The position numbers and the translations under genes are program-made. 64,000 bases of DNA. It comes from Gonatopus flavifemur. Taxonomy: Eukaryota > Arthropoda > Insecta > Hymenoptera > Dryinidae. The notes beneath the pieces were generated by a model that was not told the DNA's origin, made no database searches, and was given only the letters and a program-made list of their open reading frames with translations. Numbering within the stretch: position 1 is the first letter of the stretch; every line of letters begins with the position of its first letter. Positions 48,339-60,234 of this stretch are shown here, piece after piece. The stretch lies in NCBI GenBank assembly GCA_018340375.1, contig JAFFJZ010000001.1, positions 71,850,001-71,914,000 of the forward strand, read 5' to 3'.

Positions 48339-48587
48339 ATGGTGAAAGGTAAGATGGGAAACTTAGTTATAGCGAATGATGACGACGGTGATATTTATCA
48401 TAAAAGATTGAAAAAGGAGATTAAAAAAAAAAAAGCGGAAGTATCAACGTGCGGAAGGGAAATATATTACCATCATCGTGCATGTTTGAATCCGTCAGAG
48501 AAAATTCACCATTCCACCGAATGGCAACGGGATAACGATGAAAGGGAAAATCAATTATTCATCGTGATCGAGCAAATTTATTCGTAA
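48339..48587 (+). CDS. Doubtful 82-aa hydrophilic frame
   Basis: ATG at 48339-48341 in a CACAATGG context opens an 82-residue frame. It has an acidic patch (ANDDDGD), a lysine-rich run (RLKKEIKKKKAE) and a polar C-terminus (EWQRDNDERENQ). No signal peptide, membrane segment or family is seen. A donor-like GTAAGA falls only ten bases after the ATG (ATGGTGAAAG|GTAAGA), so an alternative reading is a tiny first exon. Most likely a chance frame. Confidence 0.12.
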   Translation: MVKGKMGNLVIANDDDGDIYHKRLKKEIKKKKAEVSTCGREIYYHHRACLNPSEKIHHSTEWQRDNDERENQLFIVIEQIYS

Positions 48588-51500
48588 TTTTTAATTTCAC
48601 AATATCAATCACGATCCTTAGAAAAGAATATATTAAATTTAATACCGATGAAATAAATCTAATAGCCTTTTATACTTCATGAGATGAGTTTAACAGAAAA
48701 AAGGCGTTGTCTGATGTATTTCTATGATCATATCAAAAGATTACTATGATTGATGTATACGATGAATTTTTCATGCGGTGATATGAAAATACGTATAGCC
48801 GATGAATCAAGCAACAGCAATCATAATAACCAAGTGAGCTATGTTATATGTAAATGTGTCTGTGGATATATAATCAGCCTTGATGACGATTACAAGACAA
48901 GTTGAGACTGATGATGTGGGTGTTTTAATCCTATAACGCCGGCGCCTAATTCAGAAGAAAAAGAAAGAAGGACCATTGAGTTTGTGAAAGGTACACTTTG
49001 GGATAGGTTTCTAATCGAGTTTTATCCTCGTGTATACATTTTGTGTGTCCAAATCTTGTATCTTGGTTCCATTTCACCATTGTTTTCGATAAATCGTTCA
49101 TTTCCGTTGATGGGCAAATTATGAGGATTTTTGATCCTCCAAAGAACTGCTTGCATACTTTTGATTGGATTCGATCTCTCCCTCGTACACGGGTGTACAT
49201 CGATCATCGAATGTCTTCGAGTCTCGGGATCTGGAAGACAGAATGAGAGAAGAAGGCCCTGTCCGAATCAACTTGGGAAGTATATATGTACATCAAGGAA
49301 TTATTATTCACGGTCCATCATCGGTAAAAGAGAAGAAGGCGGAGTTCTTGGTGCATGCATCATCGAGAGCAGATTTCGTTACCTTTATTTACCTCGGCAT
49401 TGCAGTGTATACAGAACAGAGAAAACAGAATGAAAAAAAGCAAAAGAAAATGTTAACCTCTGAAGTGAGTCCATTTAACAGTAGATCAATCAATATGTAA
49501 ACACACACACACACACCCGCATGGTTCTACTTCTAGTGCTAACGAGCACATCGGATGATGGTGTGAAAAGAAATACATAGAGAAAAAATTGTTTACAAAA
49601 TTTTGTATTATTTTGGAAATGTTGATTGCACAACTTGAAATTTTGTATCAAAAAATGAATATGGTTTGTATAATAATGATGGTTGATGAGCAAGCGGGGG
49701 CGTTGTCATGAAAACCTCAAGTATGAGATACCTGAAGGAACGAAGTAACTTGGATGAATGAATAGGAATCGTCGAAGAGGAATCGTTTCTCAGATCCTTC
49801 CTCTAATTACCAACGTACGCCTCTTTCCAAGACACGTAAGCTCGATCGCGTCGTTCGATCACGCGTCGAATCTACCGAGATAGGTATATCAATCTTTCGA
49901 GGCTCGGCGTCTGATGGTTACACATATATTCATCTTCTACCCATATATGCAGTCAAAAACTTCTATAAAGAAATCTTACATATGTATACATGTAATTAAT
50001 ATTCATCTATATATTATTTGTAATTAGTGCAGCGACGGAAGAGGTTATAAATTATTAGTAGACCATGATTTGAAAACTCATCTTGTGATATAATTGAAGG
50101 ACCGTTGATGATGGAAAAAAGTAATTTGTCATTGATATTTCGACTTGAATTGTATAGATAATTTATGAAAGACGTAGAATAATTATACGTTAGTGTTAGA
50201 AAGATGAGAATTAAATTGATTGGAGTGCCGTTGATGGACGTTATAAAATTCAAACTGAAAATCCTTCGGGATAATTAAGGTGATCATCGAATACAATATC
50301 CGAGTTGATTATTATATGAAAACGATCGATGATTGATCTTGCGATAGGAATAATTTTGAATGAAACTTTATGTTTGTGCGTGGATTTCTATCTTTGTTTC
50401 GTATTATCATTTTAATCTCTTTCTTCCCACGTTGTATTTAGTTTGAAAAAAACACTGTATATTAATAATTCAAAATTATTTCACAGTCGAATATTTAGGC
50501 TGGATTGAAACGCGGAATAGCTGAATTTTCATTTCTGGTTCGCTAAATGGACCTACACTGTAAAAAATGTGGACAGTTGGTGAATTTCTTTCCCTTTTTC
50601 ATCAAAAATAAAGGATTTTTTCTTTATTTTGAGGGATATTTGAGAAAGTTCTTCATCGAAATATTCTTTTATCAAATCAAATTTTATGGCAGCGAAACTT
50701 CAGTTGTAGTTTATGTTTTGGAAAAAGGCAGTTAGCTGTGGCAACTATTGGAAAAAACATAGTAGTAAAAAATAGAAAACAAGAGATAAAAAGCGAAAAA
50801 TAAATACTTGAATAAATTTAGTTGTCAAAGCTAAATCGTAGCTAGCTCAAATGAAAGTCTAGTAGAATAAAAAGTTTAACTAAATTTTTATTTAGAGTGG
50901 CTAAATGTTTCATCTATTTCAGATATTTTACTGAACCTTGTTTCTCAGGGAATTTAAATTTCCATCAATGGACGTTAATGTATAGTTGTATGTGATTAAT
51001 GAATTCATGTTTTAACTTTTGTACATAAAAAATATACGAGCGGGCAAGAGTTCTTCTATCGATAAGGTTGCTATCGTTCTGCACCTAGTACGCGATAAGC
51101 AACGGTTGGTACAAATTCAAGTACATTGATGACAAATTTTGTATATCCATGATATGCACGCGCATCGAAAACCCAGGTGCGCATAATGGAGTCGAGTCTA
51201 TCGTTCATATAACCGGTAGATATCTACAGGTGCATATTGTTCCCACGATCAATATACGTAGACATTTGAGAATGTCGGATTATGGAAAGAAAAATGATAT
51301 TCATTCCAAAATACTTGTTGACAAACCAAAACCGTAAAAGCGATGATCGATGATCAATATTCATCTCTCATTGATGGAATAAAAGTAAGATAATGTAATT
51401 ATGAATATTAACCATGTTTCGTTTTCGATATTTGATTCAATCAATGATCGTTCTATCGATGTAGAGAAATAAATTGAAGCTTTCCACGCGTAAAAGACTA

Positions 51501-52162
51501 ATTTATGCATAATAATACTCCCACGTGCATAATATTTCTACCTGATCCGACCGAATCGTTCCCGCGGCCAATAAATAACTGATTTGATTAGAATACAATG
51601 TGTTACAGAGAATATGATTCGATGGAATTTATCGTCCGCAGGCTCTCGATGAAATGCGAGAAAAGGGGGAAGAAGAAGGAACTTGTTGAACGAGTATTTA
51701 AGGGATGTATAGTCAGATAAGGGAAAAAAACGAGATACTCATATTATAAAAGCAATTAGAGTGGAGGGTCTCTGATTAGATATAGCACATCGTACATAAC
51801 AAATATGATAATACACAAGCCGCTAGCCCGAAGGGTATTCGACCTTCGCTTCTCCTTCATGGGCAAGGGGGTTTCGGGTTATGAGGCAGGTTAAACGGAA
51901 TCATTAATAATCGGAGCTAACTAATCTGTCTGTCGCTATGAGCACACTTGTTTCACTTCTGTTTTTATTACCCTCGCCCCCTATGAACGTTTTATCTCCG
52001 CCAAAGACCAGGGAAGGGACCGATATTTGTTCTTTTTTCGCTTTCTCTCATTCGAATAATGTTTTCGCTTGTTATTCATTAATGATCCTTAACTGAACGT
52101 TTTATAAATTTGATACGCATTTAATAAATGTACTTTTCACTCATCAATTTCATATTTCTTAT
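48588..52162. other. Intronic DNA just upstream of the ARID exon
   Basis: No exon, RNA gene or clear transposon is seen. An (AC)n run lies at 49501-49516. Two overlapping + frames at 49131-49500 lack domains. Somewhat CpG-rich patches lie near 49800-49870 and 51040-51200. Confidence 0.5.
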
Positions 52163-52177
52163 ATTTTATTTTTACAG
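52163..52177 (+). promoter_or_regulatory. retn: Splice acceptor of the ARID exon
   Basis: The T-rich tract ATTTTATTTTTACAG ends exactly where the Dead ringer-like frame begins, a canonical 3' splice site. Confidence 0.9.
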
Positions 52178-52250
52178 TTGTATGAAATCAATGATGATCC
52201 CAAACGGAAGGAGTTCCTGGACGATCTCTTCAGTTATATGCAAAAACGAG
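52178..52250 (+). CDS. retn: Internal exon of Dead ringer/Retained (ARID3-family DNA-binding protein)
   Basis: This 73-nt exon lies between TTTTTACAG and GTAAGT. It encodes 24 full codons plus one base of the next: LYEINDDPKRKEFLDD then LFSYMQKR, with the split codon starting with G (Gly). This matches, from memory, the start of the ARID (AT-rich interaction domain) of insect Dead ringer/Retained and vertebrate ARID3 proteins, which continues GTPINRLP. The only difference I recall from the fly is Tyr for Phe in LFSFMQKRG. ARID3 proteins are nuclear transcription factors that bind AT-rich DNA; in flies retn acts in embryonic patterning, muscle, gut and nervous-system development. The rest of the protein is not seen here, so the exon stands alone between very large introns. 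In vertebrates ARID3 paralogues also exist, but insects have this one member. Confidence 0.94.
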
Positions 52251-52259
52251 GTAAGTGAC
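52251..52259 (+). promoter_or_regulatory. retn: Splice donor of the ARID exon
   Basis: CGAG|GTAAGTGAC matches the 5' splice-site consensus and leaves the exon in phase 1. The downstream exon must therefore start with two bases completing a Gly codon. Confidence 0.92.
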
Positions 52260-55200
52260 TGAAAATTTATTTGAATAATATATTTTCCATGGTTGAAAAT
52301 CATATTATACGTTGTAAATAATTTATTTTCAACGACGAAGTCGTCAACGATGGGTCTTTCATCCGCGACTCCGTTTTAGGATTTATGTCTCAAATCATTT
52401 GTGCTGTGTGGGTTCCGCGTAGAACGAGATAGAAAGAGAGAGAGAGAGAGAGAGACGTAGCAAAACTTTGCATTGCACAACTGCTTGCCAAAACGTCGTA
52501 ATGCATCGTCGCCTCGTTGAAGGAGACAAATTATTAATGACAGAACAAGTTCATATCGCAGTGGTACGTTGAGAGATGAAAATCGCTTGTTAGCATTTAT
52601 CGACAGAATCGACACCGAATGTCGACTGATATTCGATCAAATCTACTGGAATTTCAAGTTGAAGGTCAATTTATCATTTGTAAATTCACAGGATGATAAT
52701 TATTCGTATTACGTTCGACGTTGGAAACAATTAATAAGACAAACAGAAAAGACACACACGTGTGAGTACGATCGCGACCCGCATCCTCTCGTCGTTTCCT
52801 GCACACGTGGATTCACATGGACATCATAGCATAGTCATGCAGCATCGAACCGCGTCGTGAATGTCCTCCACGTGGTTGGAAAGGTTCGATAACATGTCAC
52901 ATCTGTTACAACGTTCACTTATACTCGACTTTATATACGTATTTCAGAATAAGGTATGGAGATAAGCAAAGTATAATAAAAGTTTCGCGATATGTTTCCG
53001 GTTTTCTAACGAATGTCTGAGGTCATTATCATGGGAAATGAGTTCTCATGAATGAGGGTTGGTTTTATTAAAATATATGTATACATAGTATGTTATGTTG
53101 CTTATTAGATCTTGGAGTTTAGATTACAAATTTGTTCGAACGCATTAGAATATTTATCAGCACTTGCCATGGATTTATTCAAGAAATTTCGTATTTGTTT
53201 TGTAAGATTTTACAGCAAAGTTTTATTTAGAATAGTTTCCCTATATTCCATTCATTCGGATCATAAATCATCTGTTTTCACAAATGATAAAACCCAAACT
53301 CACATTGTAAATTTTCGCCTAATTGTCCTAATGAGTTTGAAACGCAAGAATCTGTCCAAAGTTTCATCAATCACAATATGTTACTTATTTATATATTCAT
53401 TATTTGAATCCAGATTTCGAAGTTCCAAATTTCATCTTCATTCGTACTTTGATTCAAAGAGAAGAGAAAACAATAGCTTGATCATCGAATATAAAATTCT
53501 CGGGGGAGAAAGAAATACGAATAAAACCTCATTTCGAATTGAAACTGAGGGTGCTGAACGATTGGAGACCGGAAACATCAGTCTCTAATTATAAACATGG
53601 CGACTCGTCCATCAATCAACTGCCTGGTGATGCGTCCTCTCGTTTCTCTCTCTTTTCCTATCTATCAGGTTTTCTCACTCTCCGCTTCACATTCGTTCCT
53701 TCATGAAACATAACTTCAAGTCAGAGAAGATGCTATTATTGTACCAACCTCATCCCTGGCAATCATTAGAGCAGATTGGATCAACACCGTTTGTCCCTTT
53801 TGAACTCGCATGTTTCATAACTTTACCGATATGTCATATTCGATGCTCGGTAAAATACAGATTGTGTCTCTCTCTCGCGTGTTATAAATTCCTTCATACG
53901 ATAACACTCGTCGCGGAAATCTATTTTCTGTGGATTTCAAATAAATCACTTCACTCATCACATTTCCAATTATAAATTGAGATTTCTCAATACAAAAAGG
54001 AACAGGAATAATAACAGTTGAAACCAGTTTTCAAAATTAACATTCACGAATAGGGAGATTGATTTGGATATCAAATCGAAACGAATGGTTCTCCTCGTTT
54101 CAATCAAGGCTCCGTCGAGCCGAGTTCTTGGTCTGTTTTCTTAATGATTTGTACATTACAAATCGATGTATAGAATCACATGTATTAATATCCGATGGTT
54201 TCTAAGATTAATGCGAAGCTATAATTTAAGTCTATATACGAGCCGAGTTCTTAATAGTAGCGTTGACCTTGGATCGAATCTTTTATAATAATGATCTCGA
54301 TTAAATTTCAAACGCGACAAAAAAGAATTAACCATCAACGTGCCGTAATAGATAAAAGGAATAAGAGAAGTATTGAGAATTATATGCGATTTCGAATATA
54401 TGTGTGTGTGGGGGAGAGGGATATGCGTGTCCCTGCGTGTGCGTGAACCTGTCCCCTTCCCCACGTGGTCCCCGTTATTGTACCAACGTACGAGGCCCCA
54501 CGCACAATAATTCAACGTATCGCACAACACCTTGCTGTATAGCCACGTATATAAAAGACCATTCATCACATCCAACCGTATTAGTCCAACCACCACCAGC
54601 AATTTGTGTTCCCTATCAGCACTCGCCAAATAACATATTCTTATAACACCGCGCTCTGTCCTCACCTTTTTGTTTGAAATATCAGCTTCGGAAAAAAATC
54701 ATTCCTATATTTTGATTGTTTTCATTCAGTTTTCATGATTATTCAATATATTTGCATCTTATACAGTTTTTTCCATTGAATATTGGCTTCTGGGGTTTTT
54801 TTTTCAGGCATTCAGAATGAGAGCTGAGTTTTTTTTATAACTTTTGTAGCGTGGACACCCTTTGAAAGATAAATCATTAGGAAGTACTTTAATGAAATTC
54901 AAATATTTTGAAAAAGGTTGTCACTTTGAAAATACGAATCAGTGGAATTCATTGTTAGAATTCCAGCGCTAACATCTTCCCAGGCACGAAACAAATATTT
55001 AGGTACTGTAAGTGCGCGTTCAGCTATTGAATTAGCTCCCATATCTAACCGTCTTCATTGGGACGAGAGATATATCTTCATCAAAAAAATGAATGAATAG
55101 ATAAATATTTATGTGCTTTTGTACAGTCTGCTGTTGAAAAAATCATCACAAGTAATTCTAGAAACTGTTCTTTCGTATTCAGGGTACTTATTTATGCGTT

Positions 55201-55794
55201 ACTTACCGTTATGCGCTAGTTTGTTCGTCTGGTTTCAAATATGTGAAGTACTTTATACTAGTTTGTTAGTTTTACAAACGTAAAGTCTGTGAAATGTGCG
55301 TCTACGGATAACAAGCTCTCAATTTTTCATGGTATCTACAATGTAATGAAATTGGTAGTTCAACTTCTGATTGTCTGCATATTCATTCTGTAATATATTC
55401 AATGGGATATATATTCGAATTGCCCAATGTACGGTTGAACGGCCAATGATGAATTTCCTGTCATTGGCACAATGAGAGAAGAGTTTATTTATATTTGATA
55501 AATCTTGGTTCAGATTCGGCGAAATAAATATTTATTCCATATGAACTCGACTTATCAGCAGTGACGATTAACCGAAAAGCGACAAAAAATTGTAATTATC
55601 CAACGTAGTGATGGGCCATTTTGAGAAAATCAATCATCTTTTTTATCGAATTTGAATCAAAACTATATATAATTAAATAAAAACTTGATAAATGTTTTAT
55701 AGACAAAACTCGATTCTGTCAAGATCGCCAGGTTCAGTGATTTTCCATCACTGGCCCAATCGACAAACCCTGTATGGATGCGTGTAATCCCGTG
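52260..55794. other. Intronic DNA downstream of the ARID exon
   Basis: An (AG)n run lies at 52434-52455. The 158-codon frame at 53112-53588 and the 148-codon minus frame at 54219-54665 have no recognised domain, and no ATG-plus-splice logic supports them. No exon encoding the ARID continuation (TPINRLP) is found. Confidence 0.55.
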
Positions 55795-56725
55795 TGGAAA
55801 TTTTTCTGGGCGCCTGTATTGAATATAGGCCCCGTATAGACTTATATTGGGTATCCAAACTTAGAATGTCCTAACCTTAGCCACTAAGGGGCCTAGTCGG
55901 GTTGCTGATATTCAGCCTGGTTCCTCTAAGCCAGGGACACCCATATAAAGCCCATATGGAGCCACGCTGCATTACCAATTTTTTCCCCGGTTTTAAAAAT
56001 CTAGGCACACCAACTGCATCCTCGATAGGGCCTTGCAAGGCATCCCGTATTCTCCCGAAGATCTTGATTTAGGCATACCTGTATACAACCCATGTAGGGC
56101 CAAGCTGTATTTCCAATGTTTTCCCCGTTCTGAGAAGAAGGGTCTTTGCCCTTATATTAATTCTTTTTTTGAATATCAACCTACCTTAAAAAGCAAATTT
56201 ACCGAAATCGTATTGGTAATTTCGACTTTTTGCGGTGTATGCCCCCAAAAAAATATGTCATCCATGATTACTGTGTTCACACTATCGGTGAACAATGTCA
56301 AAAAATAGGGAAAAACATCACTGTATGATAATGTATGAACAAAGTAATGTTGGATGGAATACCCGAATGAAAATTGGAATTGGCTCATTCCAGGCCCTGT
56401 CTGGACTCAAGTCGAAGTGATCTGGGTACAGATATAGAACCTTGGATAGCCCAATTTTCAATCGAGGAAGTTTTCTCCTTGCAATATTTATTCAATTTGA
56501 TAATATTCGCAACAATTTATTATCCTTATAAAGGTCCTTGTTTCATCGCCTACATTAGCTTCATCATGGGTGTCCTACATAGGCTCAAGTTGGGAATACT
56601 ATGCAGGCCCTGAAGATGAGTGCATGACAATCTTGTCTAGGCACTATGAGGGGTAACCAAAACAGGGCCTGAAATAAAACGAGGACGCCTAGTTTGGCCC
56701 AAACTGCCGCCAAGAATGTATTTCC
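55795..56725 (+). repeat. Dispersed repeat, copy 2
   Basis: It has the same orientation as the copy at 22811-23635. The motif of GGAGCCACGCTGCATTACCA (from about 55957) recurs at about 56097 (AGGGCCAAGCTGTATTTCCA), so there is internal duplication. The second block, 56569-56723, contains CCAAAACAGGGCCTGAAATA and AACTGCCGCCAAGAAT. Repeated words AGGCCC, CCCATAT and GGGTGTCC give it a distinct composition. Frames inside it (for example 56033-56308) are repeat artefacts. Confidence 0.65.
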
Positions 56726-57462
56726 ACATAGGATGTTTTTACGGATTATATCATATATATCTCGAAAACATTATTTTTATAACACATATTTGTCTTTACA
56801 TGGTGCAAAAATATGTTTGTATGAATTCCTCATTGAACCAACGCAGAGGAGATTATTTCCAAGATCATTTTCACCTGTCAAAGATCTTATTTCCAGTTGA
56901 AATCTTTAATGACGCGAGTAATTTTTTCGGTCGATCGCGAGCGATATTTTTTCTAGGGCATTTCCTTTGATACGTCTCCTACAAACAAATCATACAATTA
57001 ATAAATAGTATAAATCATCGAGATAAGAATCGAACGATACATATCTCTCACAAAAATATTCCTCAGCGAGGAATAAGAAACAAAAAGAGGTGCAATAAAT
57101 GATCTCTCAATTAGTTTTTACGGTAATAAAGAAGCCCAACATTTTTCTCTTAATTAGTTTCCAAAGTTATTCATTGTTGCTGATCGAAATGGTACAATAT
57201 TATGTAGCAAGTGAAATATATACACAGGCATACTCGTTTCGAATCGAACGTGAGAATAAAAGAGAACAATAAAACCAGATGAGCCAATAAGAATGTATAT
57301 TCGATGTAGAATGAACATCGGAGTCGTTTGTCCGCGAATAACTGAGAGTATGAATTACACTGGCGATTGAAACTCGTTCGACATCGTCGTTTGGAACAAC
57401 AGAAAAATATGAAGAAAAAGAACGAGCGATACAAGAGACCTCAGGCTGTCGGTGGTGGCGAG

Positions 57463-57477
57463 ATTTGCATATTAAAT
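57463..57477 (+). promoter_or_regulatory. POU-type octamer site
   Basis: ATTTGCATATTAAAT contains the exact octamer ATTTGCAT recognised by POU-domain factors, followed by a homeodomain-like ATTAAAT. An isolated motif match; occupancy is unknown. Confidence 0.3.
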
Positions 57478-58626
57478 GGGTTGAGATTTATAACGGTCGA
57501 GGTTGAGAAGTGCTAGCAATATATGAGCGATAAATAAAGAATCTTCACCTCACCATGGCTATTGATAGATTCGTGGCGGTTGCGACTATGAGTTTCATAT
57601 CACGTCCGAGATGAATTTATAAGTGCCAATTTATATATGTCTATGTGTGGGTCAGTTGGATCATGTTACGAGAAAAAGGATAGAATTCGAACGTCGAATT
57701 GAGAGAAATCGCTTCAAACGTTTTCATCTACTTTTCCTACCAATTTTTCTCCCGATATTCAGTTTTTTTATTACTACACGAAATATCCGTTTGTATTAAT
57801 TTCACTTTTTTATATCCCAATAAAATTGAATCATGCATTGCACCCATGTCACATTCGTAATCCAAACGGATTTTAATATCCCATGAATGACACTCAAAAA
57901 GTCAGGTAAACCGGTTTTCAGATTCTCCACTGTCTGCGTTATCGGGCAAAATTATGTTCCCTTTACGCAAATTTGTTGGTTACGCCTGCCCCGTCGGCCC
58001 TTGTGACCGAGTGATACTTTGTTTCAACAAAGTCCAAAAGGAAGAAAACATTATATCGCGGTAACTTGAAACAACTCTGCTACTACCTACATCTTGCGTG
58101 GATAATCGATAATTTATTTCATCTTTTCATCACTTTATAATTTGTATTTATGTATCGTTCTTTTCGAATTCCATCATTTTTGTTCTCTTCTCTTTCAAAA
58201 ATAGATCTCAACGTCGTCTTCAATTTTTTTATAGCATTTTATAAAATGAAATTGTGAGAAATCATTTCCAGTGACAGGAGAAATTAATATAATCTCTCTT
58301 TTTCTTTCTTTAGCATGTGAACAAAATTTGCTGTTTGAAACTCGATAAAACCTCTATGTCGAGAATTTTTCGTAGGCCTTGAGGGTTTCGGGTGGTTGAA
58401 AATCGAGAATTCAATTCATTATCTCAGTTGAGTGATTATCATTTACATAGTTCGATGGTCGTCGTCGTGTTGAATCGCTGTTTCAACTTTGTATGAAAAG
58501 TTAGTGGCACGTGCAGCAACGTCGTGCCACATTCCGTGGAAGGGTTTTTAACGTAGACGTCGTTACCATGGCAGCTTACATGCACTCATTCATTTTCATT
58601 TTTGCTCGTCCATACGTGACAACATT

Positions 58627-58654
58627 CAGAATATATATATATATATATATTCTG
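58627..58654. repeat. (AT)n microsatellite within a perfect palindrome
   Basis: An AT run at 58630-58650 is capped by CAGA on the left and TCTG on the right, so the whole 28-bp stretch is self-complementary and can extrude as a cruciform. Confidence 0.85.
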
Positions 58655-59701
58655 CGTGAGGATATTCGTGTATCGTAATGCGGACAACACATGAACATGT
58701 AAAGTGCGCCATGAGGCTCAAGCCGGAACGTATTACCATTATGCAACAAAGCAGACGACGTGATTAGCCAGTAGGCTAAACCCCCTTCTACCTCCTTCCT
58801 TAACTAATTTTTCTTATTATACAGTTATTTTGTGCCGTGAGCACGTTCTCCTATACGTAACTGCACCAAGGCACGGCATTCAGCGACTAGTTTGATATTG
58901 GGTTGACTTCATTTCACGAACAACAAGGAAAGTATTGTACGGAAATAGTTCGTTGCTCATACAAGGCTCGTTCCTTCATTGATCATTACAGCAAATAGAA
59001 AAATTGAGGAAAGGAAAATGATAATTGAAACGTGAAATGCATCGGACAACGATAACATAGCTTAATTGGTTTCCATTTTCATTTTCTAAACATGGATGGT
59101 ACGTTCTTTCACAGAGTCTATTGGTTTTTGTTTTTTTATAAGAATAGAGAATTGAATAGAATCGATCGCGTGAATTTTTCGATGCTTTGGAATTTACATC
59201 GAAGAAAGAACTTGGCAATGATTATTATTAAATTGTTTAGCAGGATTTGGTGATCGCTGTCGACACTTTATAGTGCTTATTTTTTTAGTATTTCAATTAA
59301 ACAATTTCCATAGTGCTGGGCCGACAATTTGAAAAAAGAATCACAGAATCATTCTCCAAAAAGTAAAAATCAAATATAAAATCCTAGTGGCATCCTTGAA
59401 ACTCAAAAATTCTCAATTATATGCTGTTCTTTTAGTAAAATTCTTAGATCTCCGACCTAGAAACCCCCAAAGTAATAAACTTATCATTTCCTTTCGATTG
59501 TTATAATTAAGCCGACCAATGATAAGTTGGGTTAATCACAGCACAAGCTTTATCGTTCAAAGAATTCTCGAATCACGCGAGCAGAAAACTTTTCACAGGA
59601 GCATTCCGTCCACATAGACTTTATTATGCAATAAATATTAAAATTCATATAGTTTACGCCTCTTACCGAGAATCGATCTTCAACCGGTCCAAAGGGGCGG
59701 C

Positions 59702-59735
59702 TATAAAAGTTGAAGGAAAGACGTTCCACACCGAA
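59702..59735 (+). promoter_or_regulatory. TATA-box core-promoter candidate
   Basis: TATAAAAG at 59702-59709 lies in locally GC-rich sequence (GGGGCGGC just before it). A start about 30 bp downstream would fall near 59733. No strong initiator is visible. It precedes the open frame at 59913. Confidence 0.3.
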
Positions 59736-59909
59736 AGGCAGACAGTACCTCGTCTCAAAATTCTTACATGCTATTTTACTTTTATTCGAGCAGATCTCTT
59801 TACGTGGTTCATGATCCGTACAGTGAGATGAGAGAGTTTAAAGCTTTGTGATGCGATGTACAGACGTATAGGGTACGCACATCACGTGAAACTGACTGGC
59901 ATGATGTAA

Positions 59910-60134
59910 GCCTTGCCAAAGAAAATAATTGCTTTTATTGCCGCAAGTACAGAATGGTATAACGCACGATTAATCAAAGACATTGATTTTGGCAATTTGC
60001 CTGAATTTTATGACGGACTGGATTTTAATTATTTGAACGTTAAGTGGTTTTATATCCTTCCGAACTTCATGTTTTTACTATACACGTGCATTGTAAGTGC
60101 ATCGTTAAGAAAAAAAAAGAAACGAACACGTTAA
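59910..60134 (+). pseudogene. Short open frame with a hydrophobic segment, no ATG start
   Basis: After a TAA at 59907-59909 the frame is open to 60134. It encodes KKIIAFIAASTEWYNARLIK, then DIDFGNLPEFYDG, then a hydrophobic segment WFYILPNFMFLLYTCIVSA with a basic tail (RKKKKRTR). The only in-frame ATG lies inside the hydrophobic segment, so a full-length product would need splicing from an upstream exon or a non-ATG start. A donor-like ATT|GTAAGT sits at about 60091. An AATAAA polyadenylation signal lies at 60179-60184. TATA, frame and AATAAA in order suggest a small gene or its remnant, but each motif is common by chance in AT-rich DNA. Confidence 0.2.
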
Positions 60135-60178
60135 TTCGATAATTCGATGTAATCGTGTGTACGTTTATTTGCTTACTC

Positions 60179-60184
60179 AATAAA
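60179..60184 (+). terminator. AATAAA polyadenylation signal candidate
   Basis: AATAAA lies 45 bp after the open frame that ends at 60134 and is followed by a T-rich stretch. It is meaningful only if that frame is expressed. Confidence 0.2.
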
Positions 60185-60189
60185 ACATT

Positions 60190-60234
60190 CTTTTTTTCTT
60201 TTCTTCTTCTTCTCTCTCTCTCTCTCTCTCTCTC
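60190..60234 (+). repeat. Polypyrimidine tract with (CT)n
   Basis: A T-run, then TTC triplets, then an uninterrupted (TC)n run at about 60211-60234. Confidence 0.92.

Larger units (their letters stand above)
56726..59700. other. Intronic DNA with scattered regulatory-type motifs
   Basis: No exon is recognised. A perfect octamer ATTTGCAT lies at 57463-57470. A palindrome-capped AT repeat lies at 58627-58654. A CpG-rich region at about 58440-58610 contains the bHLH-type core CACGTG near 58508. Confidence 0.5.

Noticed and set aside
49131..49500. Two overlapping plus frames of 100 and 111 codons
   Set aside because: They overlap in different frames and on both strands, with no domain or conserved-looking motif.
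53112..53588. Longest single open frame in the window (158 codons)
   Set aside because: It begins at a non-ATG codon, has no domain, is biased to Ser/Phe/Ile/Arg as random AT-rich sequence would be, and lacks convincing splice or regulatory context.
54219..54665. 148-codon minus-strand frame and the opposed 80-codon plus frame at 54404-54646
   Set aside because: The two overlap on opposite strands in a locally GC-richer patch. Neither shows a domain or a good start, so composition explains both.
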